A DNA stretch of 64,000 bases, taken from positions 298,726-362,725 of the forward strand of contig NZ_NPKP01000007.1 of the NCBI RefSeq assembly GCF_008329585.1. The letters run 5' to 3'. Below, one piece after another: positions 8,099-16,030 of the stretch (its first letter is position 1; each line of letters opens with the position of its first letter). This DNA is from Mycolicibacterium sp. P9-22. GTDB taxonomy: Bacteria > Actinomycetota > Actinomycetes > Mycobacteriales > Mycobacteriaceae. The position numbers and the translations under genes were made by a program. Under the pieces are notes generated by a model. It was given only the letters and a program-made list of their open reading frames with translations, was not told where the DNA came from and searched no databases.

Positions 8099-9275
8099 GG
8101 GCCAATGCGCCCGCCAGCACCGCAAGTCCGATGACGACGCCGGCCACTGCCGTCCAGCCCGCCGCGTCGAACGCCAGCCCGCCGAACCACCCGACGGCAC
8201 TGGACCCGGCGTAGTAGAAGAGGTTGTACAGCGAGGACGCCTGGGTCTTGCCGTCCCCGGCGGCGTAGGCGACCCAGCCCGACGCGATGGCGTGCGCGCC
8301 GAAGAAGCCGGCGGTCGCGATCACCAGTCCCACGAGCACGACCGCGATCTGGTCGCTCACGGTGAGGGCGGTGCCGACGATCATGGTGGCGATCGAACCG
8401 AGCAGCACCTTGCGGCGGCCGAAGCGGCCCGCCTCGGCGCCGGCGCGGGCCGAGGCGAAGGTGCCCGCCAGGTACGCCAGGAATACCAGGCTGACGAGTG
8501 TCTGCGGCAGCTGGAACGGTGCGGCGGTCAGGCGGAACCCCAAAAAGTTGTAGAGGGCGACGAAGCCGCCCATCAGCAGGAAGGCCTGGCCGTAGAGCGC
8601 CAGTTGGCGGGGCGAGCGCAGGTTGTCCAGCAGTCGCCGGGCCAGGTCGCCGCCCGGGGAGGGCCGGAAACCTCTGGCCGGCGGCGCCAGGCGCACGAAG
8701 GCCAGCGCCGACAGCCCGCACAGCACGGCCACCGCCAGCACACCCACCCGCCAGCCGGCGTACTCGGCAAGCGGGCCGGTGACCAGCCGGCCGGCCAGCC
8801 CGCCGATCGTGGTGCCCGCCACATAGCTGCCGGCGGCGCGTGCGGCGTTGCCGGCGTCGACCTCCTCGGTGAGGTAGGCGATCGCGATGGCCGGTACCCC
8901 GCCGAGCATCAGCCCTTCGATGAGGCGCCCGGACAGCAGCAGTTCCCTGGTTGGCGCCAACGGTACGAGCAACCCCAGAATCGTTGCCGCCGTGATGGAT
9001 ATCGTCATCGCCTGGACTCGGCCGATTCGGTCGGCCAACGCGGCCCAGGGAATGACGCCCAGCGCCAGGCCCACGGTCGCAGCTGACACCGTCAGAGCGG
9101 CGTCGGCGGCACCGGTGCCCAGGTCGCGGGCGATGAGCGGCAGCACCGACTGCGGGGAGTACAGCTGCGCGAAGGTCGCGACACCACCGAAGAACAGGGC
9201 GGCCAGTAGGCGTCGGTACTCGGTGGATCCGCGCGAATGGCCTTGCCAGTCAACAGGGGTCACCGTGGTTGTCAC
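8025..9275 (-). CDS. MFS transporter (YnfM/drug-efflux-like)
   Basis: A 416-residue major facilitator with 12 predicted helices. The A-motif-like loop ALADRIGRVQAM follows helix 2, and ALSVS/GFFGAHA helices recall arabinose-efflux-like YnfM/DHA1 proteins. It probably exports a small drug-like or metabolite molecule in exchange for protons. It lies just downstream of, and on the same strand as, a LysR regulator that probably controls it. The start is GTG at 9275 with a weak ribosome site. The 3' end runs about 74 bases into the opposing DUF1348 gene. Confidence 0.9.
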   Translation of the reverse strand: MTTTVTPVDWQGHSRGSTEYRRLLAALFFGGVATFAQLYSPQSVLPLIARDLGTGAADAALTVSAATVGLALGVIPWAALADRIGRVQAMTISITAATILGLLVPLAPTRELLLSGRLIEGLMLGGVPAIAIAYLTEEVDAGNAARAAGSYVAGTTIGGLAGRLVTGPLAEYAGWRVGVLAVAVLCGLSALAFVRLAPPARGFRPSPGGDLARRLLDNLRSPRQLALYGQAFLLMGGFVALYNFLGFRLTAAPFQLPQTLVSLVFLAYLAGTFASARAGAEAGRFGRRKVLLGSIATMIVGTALTVSDQIAVVLVGLVIATAGFFGAHAIASGWVAYAAGDGKTQASSLYNLFYYAGSSAVGWFGGLAFDAAGWTAVAGVVIGLAVLAGALALTTLGSPSHTPIPAADRTTGAATR

Positions 9276-9321
9276 CCGGACGACGTTAGGAGCCTACCGG
9301 TAATGTGTCCAATGCATGAAT

Positions 9322-10203
9322 TTAGGTCAAACCATTACGACTCTGCATGAGGAAGTCGGCAAGGCGGCGTGCCGTCGGCGCCATGTCACGGTCCGGGCTC
9401 CAGGTGAGCCCGATCTGCCGTTTGGCCGTCGCCTCGGTCAGCGGAATGTAGGCCGCCCCGGGCTCGGCACGTTCCGGGCGGGGGACCGGCACCACCGCGA
9501 CACCGAACCCCGCCGCCACCAGCCCTTCCATCGTCGGGATCTCCATCGCCTCGAACACCACGGGCGGGGAGATGCCCGCTTCCAGGCACAGTTCGTCGGT
9601 GAGCAGCCTCAGTCCGAACCCGGGCCGCAGTGCCACGAAAGGCTCGTCGGCGGCATCGGCCATCCGGATCCGGGTCCGGCCGGCGAAGCGATGCCCCATG
9701 GGCACCGCCAGGCACAGCCGCTCGACGAACAGCACCCGCCAGGGATGGCCGTCCGGCCGCGGTGAGGTGATCGCGAGATCGGCCTGGCCGTTGGTGAGTC
9801 GTTCCTGGATCGCGTGCGCTGGGCCCTGGAACAGCTCGAACTGCACGCGCGGGGCCTCGGCGCGGAACCGGCGCAGCAGGTCGGGGACGAAACCGCCGGC
9901 CTGGGAATGCAGGAACGCCAGCCGCACCGTGCCGGTCTCCGGATCACGCAGTGCGGCGATACGTTCAGTGGCCGAACGCATTTCATCGATGCTCCGGGAG
10001 GCGTGCTCCAGCAGGATCCGGCCGTAGCTGTTGAGTTGCAACCGGCGGTTGAGGCGGTCGAACAGCGGTGCCCCGACCTGCGCCTCCAGCCGAGCAAGCG
10101 CCCGCGACAGCGTGGGCTGGCTGATCCCCAGCTCGGCTGCCGCGTCGGTGACGTGCTCGATCTCGGCGAGCGTCACGAACCATTGCAACTCTTCGATGTT
10201 CAC
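9322..10203 (-). CDS. LysR-family transcriptional regulator
   Basis: A 293-residue LTTR. The winged helix-turn-helix is at residues 3-60 (IEELQWFVTLAEIEHVTDAAAELGISQPTLSRALARLE is the typical stretch), followed by a two-lobed effector domain (TVRLAFLHSQAGGFVPDLLRRF, and so on). The start is GTG 10203, supported by a GGGAGAGG ribosome site; an in-frame extension to 10302 looks non-coding. The tandem MFS gene starts 46 bases after its stop, in the same direction, so this regulator and exporter probably form a unit. The effector is unknown. Confidence 0.9.
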   Translation of the reverse strand: MNIEELQWFVTLAEIEHVTDAAAELGISQPTLSRALARLEAQVGAPLFDRLNRRLQLNSYGRILLEHASRSIDEMRSATERIAALRDPETGTVRLAFLHSQAGGFVPDLLRRFRAEAPRVQFELFQGPAHAIQERLTNGQADLAITSPRPDGHPWRVLFVERLCLAVPMGHRFAGRTRIRMADAADEPFVALRPGFGLRLLTDELCLEAGISPPVVFEAMEIPTMEGLVAAGFGVAVVPVPRPERAEPGAAYIPLTEATAKRQIGLTWSPDRDMAPTARRLADFLMQSRNGLT

Positions 10204-10322
10204 TGCCACCACCTCTCCCGCACCGAATCCTGCCACCCAGGGGCGCTCCCGCCGCGCGTTGCCGGACGTCCGGGGAGTAAATCCGTCGCGCTGGAAACAC
10301 ATGGGACGCTACCGTGCCAGGG

Positions 10323-11219
10323 ATGAAGCTCCGGATGGCCGCGGTGGCGCTCGTCGTGCTCGTCATCGCGGCACTGGTGAACGCGTTCGCGGTGACCAGT
10401 GCGACCCGGGCCGCCGAGTCGTTCGCCGGTGGCCGTGTGCTGGAACTCGATGGCCCCGACCTGAATGTCCGCGAGTACGGACCGGTCGGCGCGCGCACCA
10501 TCGTGCTGCTGCACGGATATTCGGCGTCCATCCAATGGTGGGAGGCGGTGGCGTCGCGGTTGGCGGGTGACCGACGCGTCATCGCCATCGACCTCGTCGG
10601 CCACGGAGGTTCCGAGGCGCCGGGCGATCCGCAACAGTTCCAGCCCGACGGTCAGGCGGCCGCGGTACGCAAAGCGTTGAGCGCTTTGGGTGTTCGACAG
10701 GCGGTTCTGATCGGCCACTCGATGGGCGGCAGTGTCGCATCGGTGCTGGCGGACCGGTACCCGGAAGTGGTGGAACGAGTGGTGATCTCGGATACGCCCG
10801 CCGACAATGATCTGGCGGCCATGCCGCTGCTGGGAAAGATGGTGTGCTGGCCGCTGATGGGCCCTGCGATGGATCACTTTCGCCGGGTGCCGGTGATCAC
10901 CGGGAGTTCGTTGCAGGCCGGCTTCGCGGCGGATTTCCCGGTGCCGCAATTCGCCTACCGGTCACTGGAACGGCTCACCTACCAGGGCGTGTGTGACTCC
11001 AAAGAGGGCACACCCACTTCGGTTGCGGATACGTTGACCGACCTCGGCAAGCCGGTGCTGGTTGTCTGGGGTGAGACGGACGTGCTCACGCCGACGGCCG
11101 CCAACGTCACGCGGTATGCCGCGGCAGGCCTGTCCCCGCGCATCATACCCGGGGCGGGGCACAGCCCGATGGTGGAGAAACCCGATGAATTCCTCAGCGC
11201 CATCAGGGATTTTGTGTGA
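10323..11219 (+). CDS. Membrane-anchored or exported alpha/beta hydrolase
   Basis: A 298-residue alpha/beta hydrolase. One N-terminal hydrophobic helix (residues 5-25) suggests a signal anchor. The oxyanion motif is LLHGYSASIQWW, the nucleophile elbow GHSMGGS, the acid lies in WGETDVLTP, and the catalytic His in PGAGHSPMVEKP. All triad residues are present. It could be an esterase, lipase or epoxide-hydrolase-like enzyme acting outside the cytoplasm. ATG 10323 is preferred; GTG at 10314 is in frame. It is divergent from the LysR gene. Confidence 0.87.
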   Translation: MKLRMAAVALVVLVIAALVNAFAVTSATRAAESFAGGRVLELDGPDLNVREYGPVGARTIVLLHGYSASIQWWEAVASRLAGDRRVIAIDLVGHGGSEAPGDPQQFQPDGQAAAVRKALSALGVRQAVLIGHSMGGSVASVLADRYPEVVERVVISDTPADNDLAAMPLLGKMVCWPLMGPAMDHFRRVPVITGSSLQAGFAADFPVPQFAYRSLERLTYQGVCDSKEGTPTSVADTLTDLGKPVLVVWGETDVLTPTAANVTRYAAAGLSPRIIPGAGHSPMVEKPDEFLSAIRDFV

Positions 11220-11460
11220 TGAACCGGTGGTCTGTGAGGAAGTTCAAAAGCAGTCCCGCCAGTAGATCGGGACGATCCTCCGGTATCCAGCTATAGGAAT
11301 CCGGCACCGTCTCCCACCGGGCATGTGGGATGGTCTCGGCCAGGCGCCGCGCACCGGCTTCGGAGAACACGCGGTCCTTGGCCGGCCACACCAAGAGCGC
11401 TGGATGTGGGTGGTCCACGCGCCCGTCGGCCCGGCGCAGCTCGAGGCCGGCCTTCAGCAT
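11203..11460 (-). pseudogene. C-terminal remnant of an alpha/beta hydrolase
   Basis: The minus strand encodes the last ~80 residues of an alpha/beta hydrolase: PALLVWPAKDRVF (acid-bearing strand) and the SYSWIPEDRPDLLAGLLLNF tail that is standard at the C-terminus of haloalkane-dehalogenase/epoxide-hydrolase-like proteins. There is no nucleophile elbow or N-terminal core, and upstream codons turn into unrelated sequence near 11460. There is no ribosome site. It is therefore a 3' fragment left by a deletion; its 3' end overlaps the end of the intact hydrolase gene on the other strand by 17 bases. Confidence 0.7.
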
Positions 11461-11774
11461 TCCTGGACGGCTGCCTGGACCCGACCGTCGCACGTATCAG
11501 CATTGTGGAAGCGCCTGTCGCACTGGGTTTCACCCAGATGCGCGAGATCGACAATCACAATTATCTGGAGGCCCTACAGGCGATCCTGCAGGAAGCGATG
11601 GATCGCGGGGCACTGCGGCGGCTTCCGGTCGCAACGCTGGCGGCCATGCTCATCGGCGCACTGGATGAGGCGGCGCTGCTCATCGCCTCCGCCGAGGACC
11701 CGGTCGCAGCATGTGCCGAGGCCGGGGCCGCGGCTTCGGCACTGGTGGCCGGGTTGTTCGCGGCTACTCGGTGA
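11461..11774 (+). pseudogene. C-terminal remnant of a TetR-family regulator
   Basis: From about 11461 the plus strand encodes a TetR C-terminal ligand domain: MREIDNHNYLEALQAILQEAMDRGALRRLPV followed by MLIGALDEAALLIASAEDP and a closing AASALVAGLFAATR. The N-terminal helix-turn-helix is missing; upstream codons belong to the opposite-strand hydrolase remnant. The two fragments abut head to head, as expected if one deletion removed both 5' ends and the shared divergent promoter. The stop codon lies in the first copy of the 68-bp repeat. Confidence 0.7.
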
Positions 11775-11967
11775 GTCCGCGGGCGATGACCAACCGCTGA
11801 ATCGGGTTCGGTGCCCTCAAACGGCTGGTGACTACTCGGTCAGTCCGCGGGCGATGACCAGCCGCTGAGTCTGGTTCGGTGCCCTCAAACGGCTGGTGAC
11901 TACTCGGTCAGTCCGCGTGCGATGACCAACCGCTGAATCTGATTGGTGCCCTCAAAGATTTGCGTGA
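11764..11967. repeat. Three 68-bp tandem copies of an acyl-CoA dehydrogenase 3' end
   Basis: Copies begin with CTACTCGG at 11764, 11832 and 11900, a period of 68. The third copy is the real 3' end of the adjacent acyl-CoA dehydrogenase gene (minus strand, encoding RLVIARGLTE-stop). Copies 1 and 2 have the same final codons but carry one extra base (GTTCGG against ATTGG) and end in ACGGCTGGTGA where the gene has a different sequence. They resemble each other more than the parent, so they probably arose by one capture followed by a tandem duplication. Confidence 0.85.
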
Positions 11968-13039
11968 TCTTTGCTTCCCGCATATACCGTTCGGCGCGGA
12001 AATCGCGGGTGTAGCCGACTCCTCCGAGCACCTGGACGGCGTCGGTGGTGACCCGCATGGCGGCGTCGGTGGCGACCAGTTTCGCGACGCTGGCCTGCGT
12101 CGAGTACGGCAAGCCCAGATCGCGGCGTCGCGCGGCATCCAGGTACGTGGCGCGGGCGCTGATGACCGCCGCCGCCATATCGGCCAGCAGGAAACCCAGG
12201 CCCTGGTGGTCGATGATCTTGCGGCCGAACGTCGTTCGCTCGTTCGCGTATCGTGTCGCGTCATCGAGTGCGGCCTGGGCGATGCCGACCGCCACCGCCG
12301 CAATACCCAGCCGGCCCGAATCCAACGCGGAGAAGGCGATCGAAAGTCCTTGTCCCTCGGCACCGATCAGCCGGTCGGCGTCGATGCGGGCATTGTCGTA
12401 GAACGCCGCAGTGGTGGGTACCGCGTGCAGACCCATCTTCTCCTCGGGTTTGCCGAAGGTCAGACCGTCCAGAGCGCCGGGAATCAGGAAGCAGCTGATC
12501 CCCTTCGAGCCTTCGCCGGTGCGCGCGAACAGGGTGTAGAAGTCCGCGACGCCACCGTGGGTGATCCAGGATTTCGATCCGTTGAGGATGTAGCCGTCCC
12601 CGTCGGAGGCCGCGGCACACCGCAGCGCAGCGGCGTCGGAGCCGGCCTGTGGCTCCGACAGGCTGTACGCACCGATCTGATCACCGGAGAGCATCCCGGG
12701 CAGCCAGCGTCGCTTCTGTTCGTCGGTGCCGAAGGTCAGCAGCGGGTGCGAGGACAGGCTGTGCACGCTCACCGCGACGGCGACGGCTGCCCAGCGCGCC
12801 GCGATCTCCTCGAGCACCTGCAGGTACACCTCGAAGGGCTGCCCGCCGCCGCCCCACTCCTCGGGCTGCGGCAGGCTCAGCAGCCCGGCGGCGCCGAGTT
12901 GCGCGAACACCCCGTCGGGATAGGTTTCGGCCTTCTCGTGGCCATCGACGATCGGGTCGAGCAGCTTGTCGGCGATATCGCGGGTCAGCGCGATGAGGTC
13001 ATTCGCCTCGTCGGAAGGAAGCAGACGGTCGACGGGCAC
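11900..13039 (-). CDS. Acyl-CoA dehydrogenase
   Basis: A 379-residue FAD enzyme that introduces the alpha,beta double bond in an acyl-CoA. It has the standard pieces: SLSEPQAGSDAAAL, the SKSWITHGGVADFYTLFARTG flavin segment, and a C-terminal LGGVGYTRDF...IFEGTNQIQRLVIARGLTE in which Glu of IFEGTNQ is the catalytic base. GTG 13039 is preferred over TTG 13069 because AGAGG lies 8 bases before it. It is divergent from a TetR gene, which probably represses it through operator sequence in the 89-base gap. Two decayed copies of its 3' end follow it. Confidence 0.93.
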   Translation of the reverse strand: MPVDRLLPSDEANDLIALTRDIADKLLDPIVDGHEKAETYPDGVFAQLGAAGLLSLPQPEEWGGGGQPFEVYLQVLEEIAARWAAVAVAVSVHSLSSHPLLTFGTDEQKRRWLPGMLSGDQIGAYSLSEPQAGSDAAALRCAAASDGDGYILNGSKSWITHGGVADFYTLFARTGEGSKGISCFLIPGALDGLTFGKPEEKMGLHAVPTTAAFYDNARIDADRLIGAEGQGLSIAFSALDSGRLGIAAVAVGIAQAALDDATRYANERTTFGRKIIDHQGLGFLLADMAAAVISARATYLDAARRRDLGLPYSTQASVAKLVATDAAMRVTTDAVQVLGGVGYTRDFRAERYMREAKITQIFEGTNQIQRLVIARGLTE

Positions 13040-13079
13040 AGTAGTCACCTCTCGCGAAACGGTACTCAAAGCGGTCTAG

Positions 13080-13101
13080 CAGTATCCTCAAAAGAGTACT
13101 G
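13080..13101. promoter_or_regulatory. Candidate TetR operator between acyl-CoA dehydrogenase and tetR
   Basis: CAGTA (13080-13084) and TACTG (13097-13101) form an inverted repeat, with inner CT/AG pairs also matching, giving 7 of 11 symmetric pairs. A further AGTACT lies at 13115-13120, just before the tetR start. This position suits autorepression together with control of the divergent dehydrogenase gene. The assignment rests on symmetry and position only. Confidence 0.4.
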
Positions 13102-13128
13102 GACGGCGGCGTGCAGTACTATCGCGGT

Positions 13129-13713
13129 ATGTCCGACCTGCTAGACGGTGGTTTCGCGACGCGGCGGCAAACCAGGCTGTTCGATGACCTGCTGGCGCTG
13201 TTCCTGCAGGAAGGCTTCAGCCGTGTGACGCTCGACGACATCGCGTCCCGGCTGCGGTGTTCGAAATCGACGCTCTACACGTTGGCCGCCAGCAAGGACG
13301 ATCTGGTTCGGCGCGTGACGGTGCATTTCTTCAAGCGCGCCACCAGCGCCGTCGAAGCCGCCCTGGCACAAACCACAGAACCCGGCGACCGTGTGTCGGC
13401 CTACCTCACCGCCGTCGGCGACGAGCTCTCCATTGCCTCCGAGGTGTTCATGGCCGACCTGTTTGCCTTCGCGCCGGCCCGCGACGTCTATGAAGCCAAC
13501 ACCGCGGCGGCGGCGGAGCGGGTCCGTGAACTGATCGAGGACGGCGTCGACGCGGGAGCCTTTCGCGCCGTGAACGCCTCCTTCGCCGCCGATCTCATCG
13601 CCACCATGATGGTCCGCATCCATCAGCGCGGCGTCGCAACCGCGACCGGGCTGAGCGATGCCGAGGCCTACACCGAACTGGCGACACTGCTCACCCACGG
13701 ATTACAGCGCTGA
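13129..13713 (+). CDS. TetR/AcrR-family regulator
   Basis: A 194-residue regulator. The N-terminal HTH reads DLLALFLQEGFSRVTLDDIASRLRCSKSTLYTLAASKDDLVRR, in which recognition-helix residues CSKSTLYTL are clear. The all-helical C-terminal ligand domain has the TetR_C pattern (TAVGDELSIASEVFMADLFAFAP). ATG 13129 is favoured; an earlier GTG at 13111 lies inside the likely operator. Divergent from the acyl-CoA dehydrogenase, it probably senses an acyl-CoA. Its stop overlaps the convergent EamA gene by 12 bases. In M. tuberculosis a TetR gene (Rv0158) also sits next to the transhydrogenase genes. Confidence 0.9.
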   Translation: MSDLLDGGFATRRQTRLFDDLLALFLQEGFSRVTLDDIASRLRCSKSTLYTLAASKDDLVRRVTVHFFKRATSAVEAALAQTTEPGDRVSAYLTAVGDELSIASEVFMADLFAFAPARDVYEANTAAAAERVRELIEDGVDAGAFRAVNASFAADLIATMMVRIHQRGVATATGLSDAEAYTELATLLTHGLQR

Positions 13714-14571
13714 CTGCCGAACGGCTGCCTGCCCGCCTGCGCTGATGGCCAGTGCGGCCATCACCAGGGCGATCCCGGCCACCTCCGCAACCGCCGGAAC
13801 CTGGTGCAACAGCACCGCGCCGACCACGGCCGCCGTCGCCGGAAGCAGCGCCAGCAGCAGCGCGAACCGCGCTCGGCCCACCCGGGTGAGCACAACCTGA
13901 TCGAGCGCATACGGCACCGCCGTAGACAACACGCCGATGCCGAGACCGAACAGCCAGGTTCGGGGTTCGGCGAACACCGATGGGTCATCGATCAGTTGGC
14001 CGCTCAACAGAGGAACCGCCAGTACCGCCGCGGCGACCGCCATCCCGACTGCCAGCGAGTCCATCCCGGCGCCCGCGTCCGCGACGCGCTTACCGAGCAG
14101 GATGTAGCCGGCCCACAGCGCGGCCGCGACGAGCGCGAAGACGATGCCGAGTGCGTCGGCGCCGGTCTGCACGCCGGCGAGCAGGGCCACGCCGGCAGCC
14201 ACCATCGCCACCGCGAGGAAGTCCCGCAGCCGACGTGACCCCAGGGTCGCCACCGCCACCGGCCCCAGGAACTCGATGGCCACCGCCGTGCCGAGCGGGA
14301 TCCGGGAGATCGCCTCGAAGAAGGCGACATTCATCCCGACCGTCACGATGCCGAACCCGCCGGCCACCGCGACACCGCGCCGGGTCCAGGAACGTCGCCA
14401 CGGCCGGCGCCAGGCGATGAGCACCAGCGCCGCGGCGGCGGCACGCAACCATGCGACCGCCGCGGGGTCGGTCGTCTCGAACAGGAAGACCCCGATCGCG
14501 GCACCGATGTACTGCGAGATGGCGCCGACGATGAAGAACGCGGGCACCGACCAGGCGGGCAACCGCGTCAC
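13702..14571 (-). CDS. EamA/RhtA-family (DMT) transporter
   Basis: A 289-residue membrane protein of ten helices in two EamA repeats. It resembles RhtA-type exporters of threonine/homoserine (AIGVFLFETTDPAAVAWLR; EFLGPVAVATLGSRR; ALDQVVLTRVG). It probably exports an amino acid or similar metabolite. It starts with GTG 4 bases after the pntB stop, so it is probably co-transcribed with pntAB, an unusual third member for that operon. Confidence 0.9.
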   Translation of the reverse strand: MTRLPAWSVPAFFIVGAISQYIGAAIGVFLFETTDPAAVAWLRAAAAALVLIAWRRPWRRSWTRRGVAVAGGFGIVTVGMNVAFFEAISRIPLGTAVAIEFLGPVAVATLGSRRLRDFLAVAMVAAGVALLAGVQTGADALGIVFALVAAALWAGYILLGKRVADAGAGMDSLAVGMAVAAAVLAVPLLSGQLIDDPSVFAEPRTWLFGLGIGVLSTAVPYALDQVVLTRVGRARFALLLALLPATAAVVGAVLLHQVPAVAEVAGIALVMAALAISAGGQAAVRQSAL

Positions 14572-14575
14572 GGCA

Positions 14576-15997
14576 TCACAACGCGGCGTTGATGGCGTCC
14601 ACTCGGTCTTTTGCGTCGCCGAAGAGCATCTGGGTGTTGTCGCGGAAGAACAGTGGGTTTTGCACGCCGGCGTAGCCCGAGGCCATGGAGCGTTTGAAGA
14701 CGATGACGTTCTCGGCGTTCCAGACCGTCAGCACCGGCATGCCGGCGATCGGGCTCGACGGGTCTTCGGAGGCCGCCGGGTTGACGGTGTCGTTGGCGCC
14801 GATGACGAGCACGACGGTGGTGGCGTCGAAGTCGTCGTTGATCTCGTCCATTTCCAGCACGATGTCGTAGGGCACTTTGGCCTCGGCGAGCAGGACGTTC
14901 ATGTGGCCGGGTAGCCGGCCGGCGACGGGGTGGATACCGAAGCGGACGGTGATGCCGCGCTCGCGCAGTTTGCGGGTCAGGTCGGCCACGCCGTATTGGG
15001 CTTGGGCGACGGCCATGCCGTAGCCGGGGGTGATGATGACCGAGCTGGCCGCCGAGAGCAGTTCGGCGGCGGCATCGGCGGTGATTTCGCGGTGCTCGCC
15101 GTAGTCCTTGTCGTCGGCGGGGCCGGCCTCGATGCCGAATCCGCCGGCGATCACGGAGATGAAGGACCGGTTCATGGCCTTGCACATGATGTAGGACAGG
15201 TAGGCGCCCGAGGAGCCGACCAGTGCGCCGGTGACGATGAGCAGGTTGTTGCCGAGCAGGAAGCCGGCCGCGGCGGCCGCCCACCCGGAGTAGCTGTTGA
15301 GCATGGACACCACCACGGGCATGTCACCGCCGCCGATGGAGGCGACCAGGTGCCAGCCCAGCAGCAGTGCGAGCACGGTGACTGCGATCAGCAACCACAG
15401 CTGCGGGTCGATGACGAACCAGACGGTGAGCGCGGCGAAGAGCATCAGCGACCCGAGGTTGAGGATGTTCTTGCCGGGCAGCATCAGCGGCGCGGACTTC
15501 ATCCGGGCCGATAGTTTAAGGTTGGCCACGATCGACCCGGTGAAGGTGACCGCGCCGATGAAGACCCCGATGAACACCTCGGCGGAGTGGATGCCGAGCA
15601 TGCCCTGCTCCGACATCGCGATGGCATCCGGGCCGTCGGGGTGACCCTCGATGTGCAGGTAGCCGTTCCAGCCGACCAGCACCGCAGCCAGGCCGACGAA
15701 GGAGTGCAGCAGCGCGATCAGCTCGGGCATGCCGGTCATTTCGACGATGCGGGCCCGCCACAGGCCGATGGCCGCGCCGATCGCCATGGCGCCGAACAGC
15801 AGCCCGAGGCCCAGCGCTTCGATGTCGTGGTTGATGGCCAGCGCGATGGTCGCGACCAGGGCGATCGCCATGCCCACGATGCCGAAGCTGATGCCGGCGC
15901 GGGACGTCTCATGGCGGGACAGTCCGGCCAGGGACAGGACGAAGAGCAGTGCTGCCACGACATAGGCCGCGGTCGAAGCGGTTTCCAGGGTCAACAT
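14576..15997 (-). CDS. pntB: NAD(P) transhydrogenase subunit beta
   Basis: Proton-translocating transhydrogenase, beta subunit, 473 residues. The N-terminal half has about nine membrane helices (domain II). The C-terminal half is the NADP(H)-binding domain III with the signature GYGMAVAQAQYGVADL, then HPVAGRLPGHMNVLLAEAKVPYD and a final KRSMASGYAGVQNPLFFRDNTQMLFGDAK. It couples proton re-entry to NADPH formation from NADH. It follows pntA by 33 bases on the same strand. Confidence 0.97.
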   Translation of the reverse strand: MLTLETASTAAYVVAALLFVLSLAGLSRHETSRAGISFGIVGMAIALVATIALAINHDIEALGLGLLFGAMAIGAAIGLWRARIVEMTGMPELIALLHSFVGLAAVLVGWNGYLHIEGHPDGPDAIAMSEQGMLGIHSAEVFIGVFIGAVTFTGSIVANLKLSARMKSAPLMLPGKNILNLGSLMLFAALTVWFVIDPQLWLLIAVTVLALLLGWHLVASIGGGDMPVVVSMLNSYSGWAAAAAGFLLGNNLLIVTGALVGSSGAYLSYIMCKAMNRSFISVIAGGFGIEAGPADDKDYGEHREITADAAAELLSAASSVIITPGYGMAVAQAQYGVADLTRKLRERGITVRFGIHPVAGRLPGHMNVLLAEAKVPYDIVLEMDEINDDFDATTVVLVIGANDTVNPAASEDPSSPIAGMPVLTVWNAENVIVFKRSMASGYAGVQNPLFFRDNTQMLFGDAKDRVDAINAAL

Positions 15998-16030
15998 GGG
16001 AAATTTGATTCCGATCGGTTGGGCAAGGCT

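Noticed and set aside
11325..11774. A complete 149-residue protein on the plus strand
   Set aside because: The first 45 codons are antisense to the hydrolase remnant and Arg/Pro-rich; only the part from about 11461 looks like protein (TetR C-terminus), so it is treated as a pseudogene.
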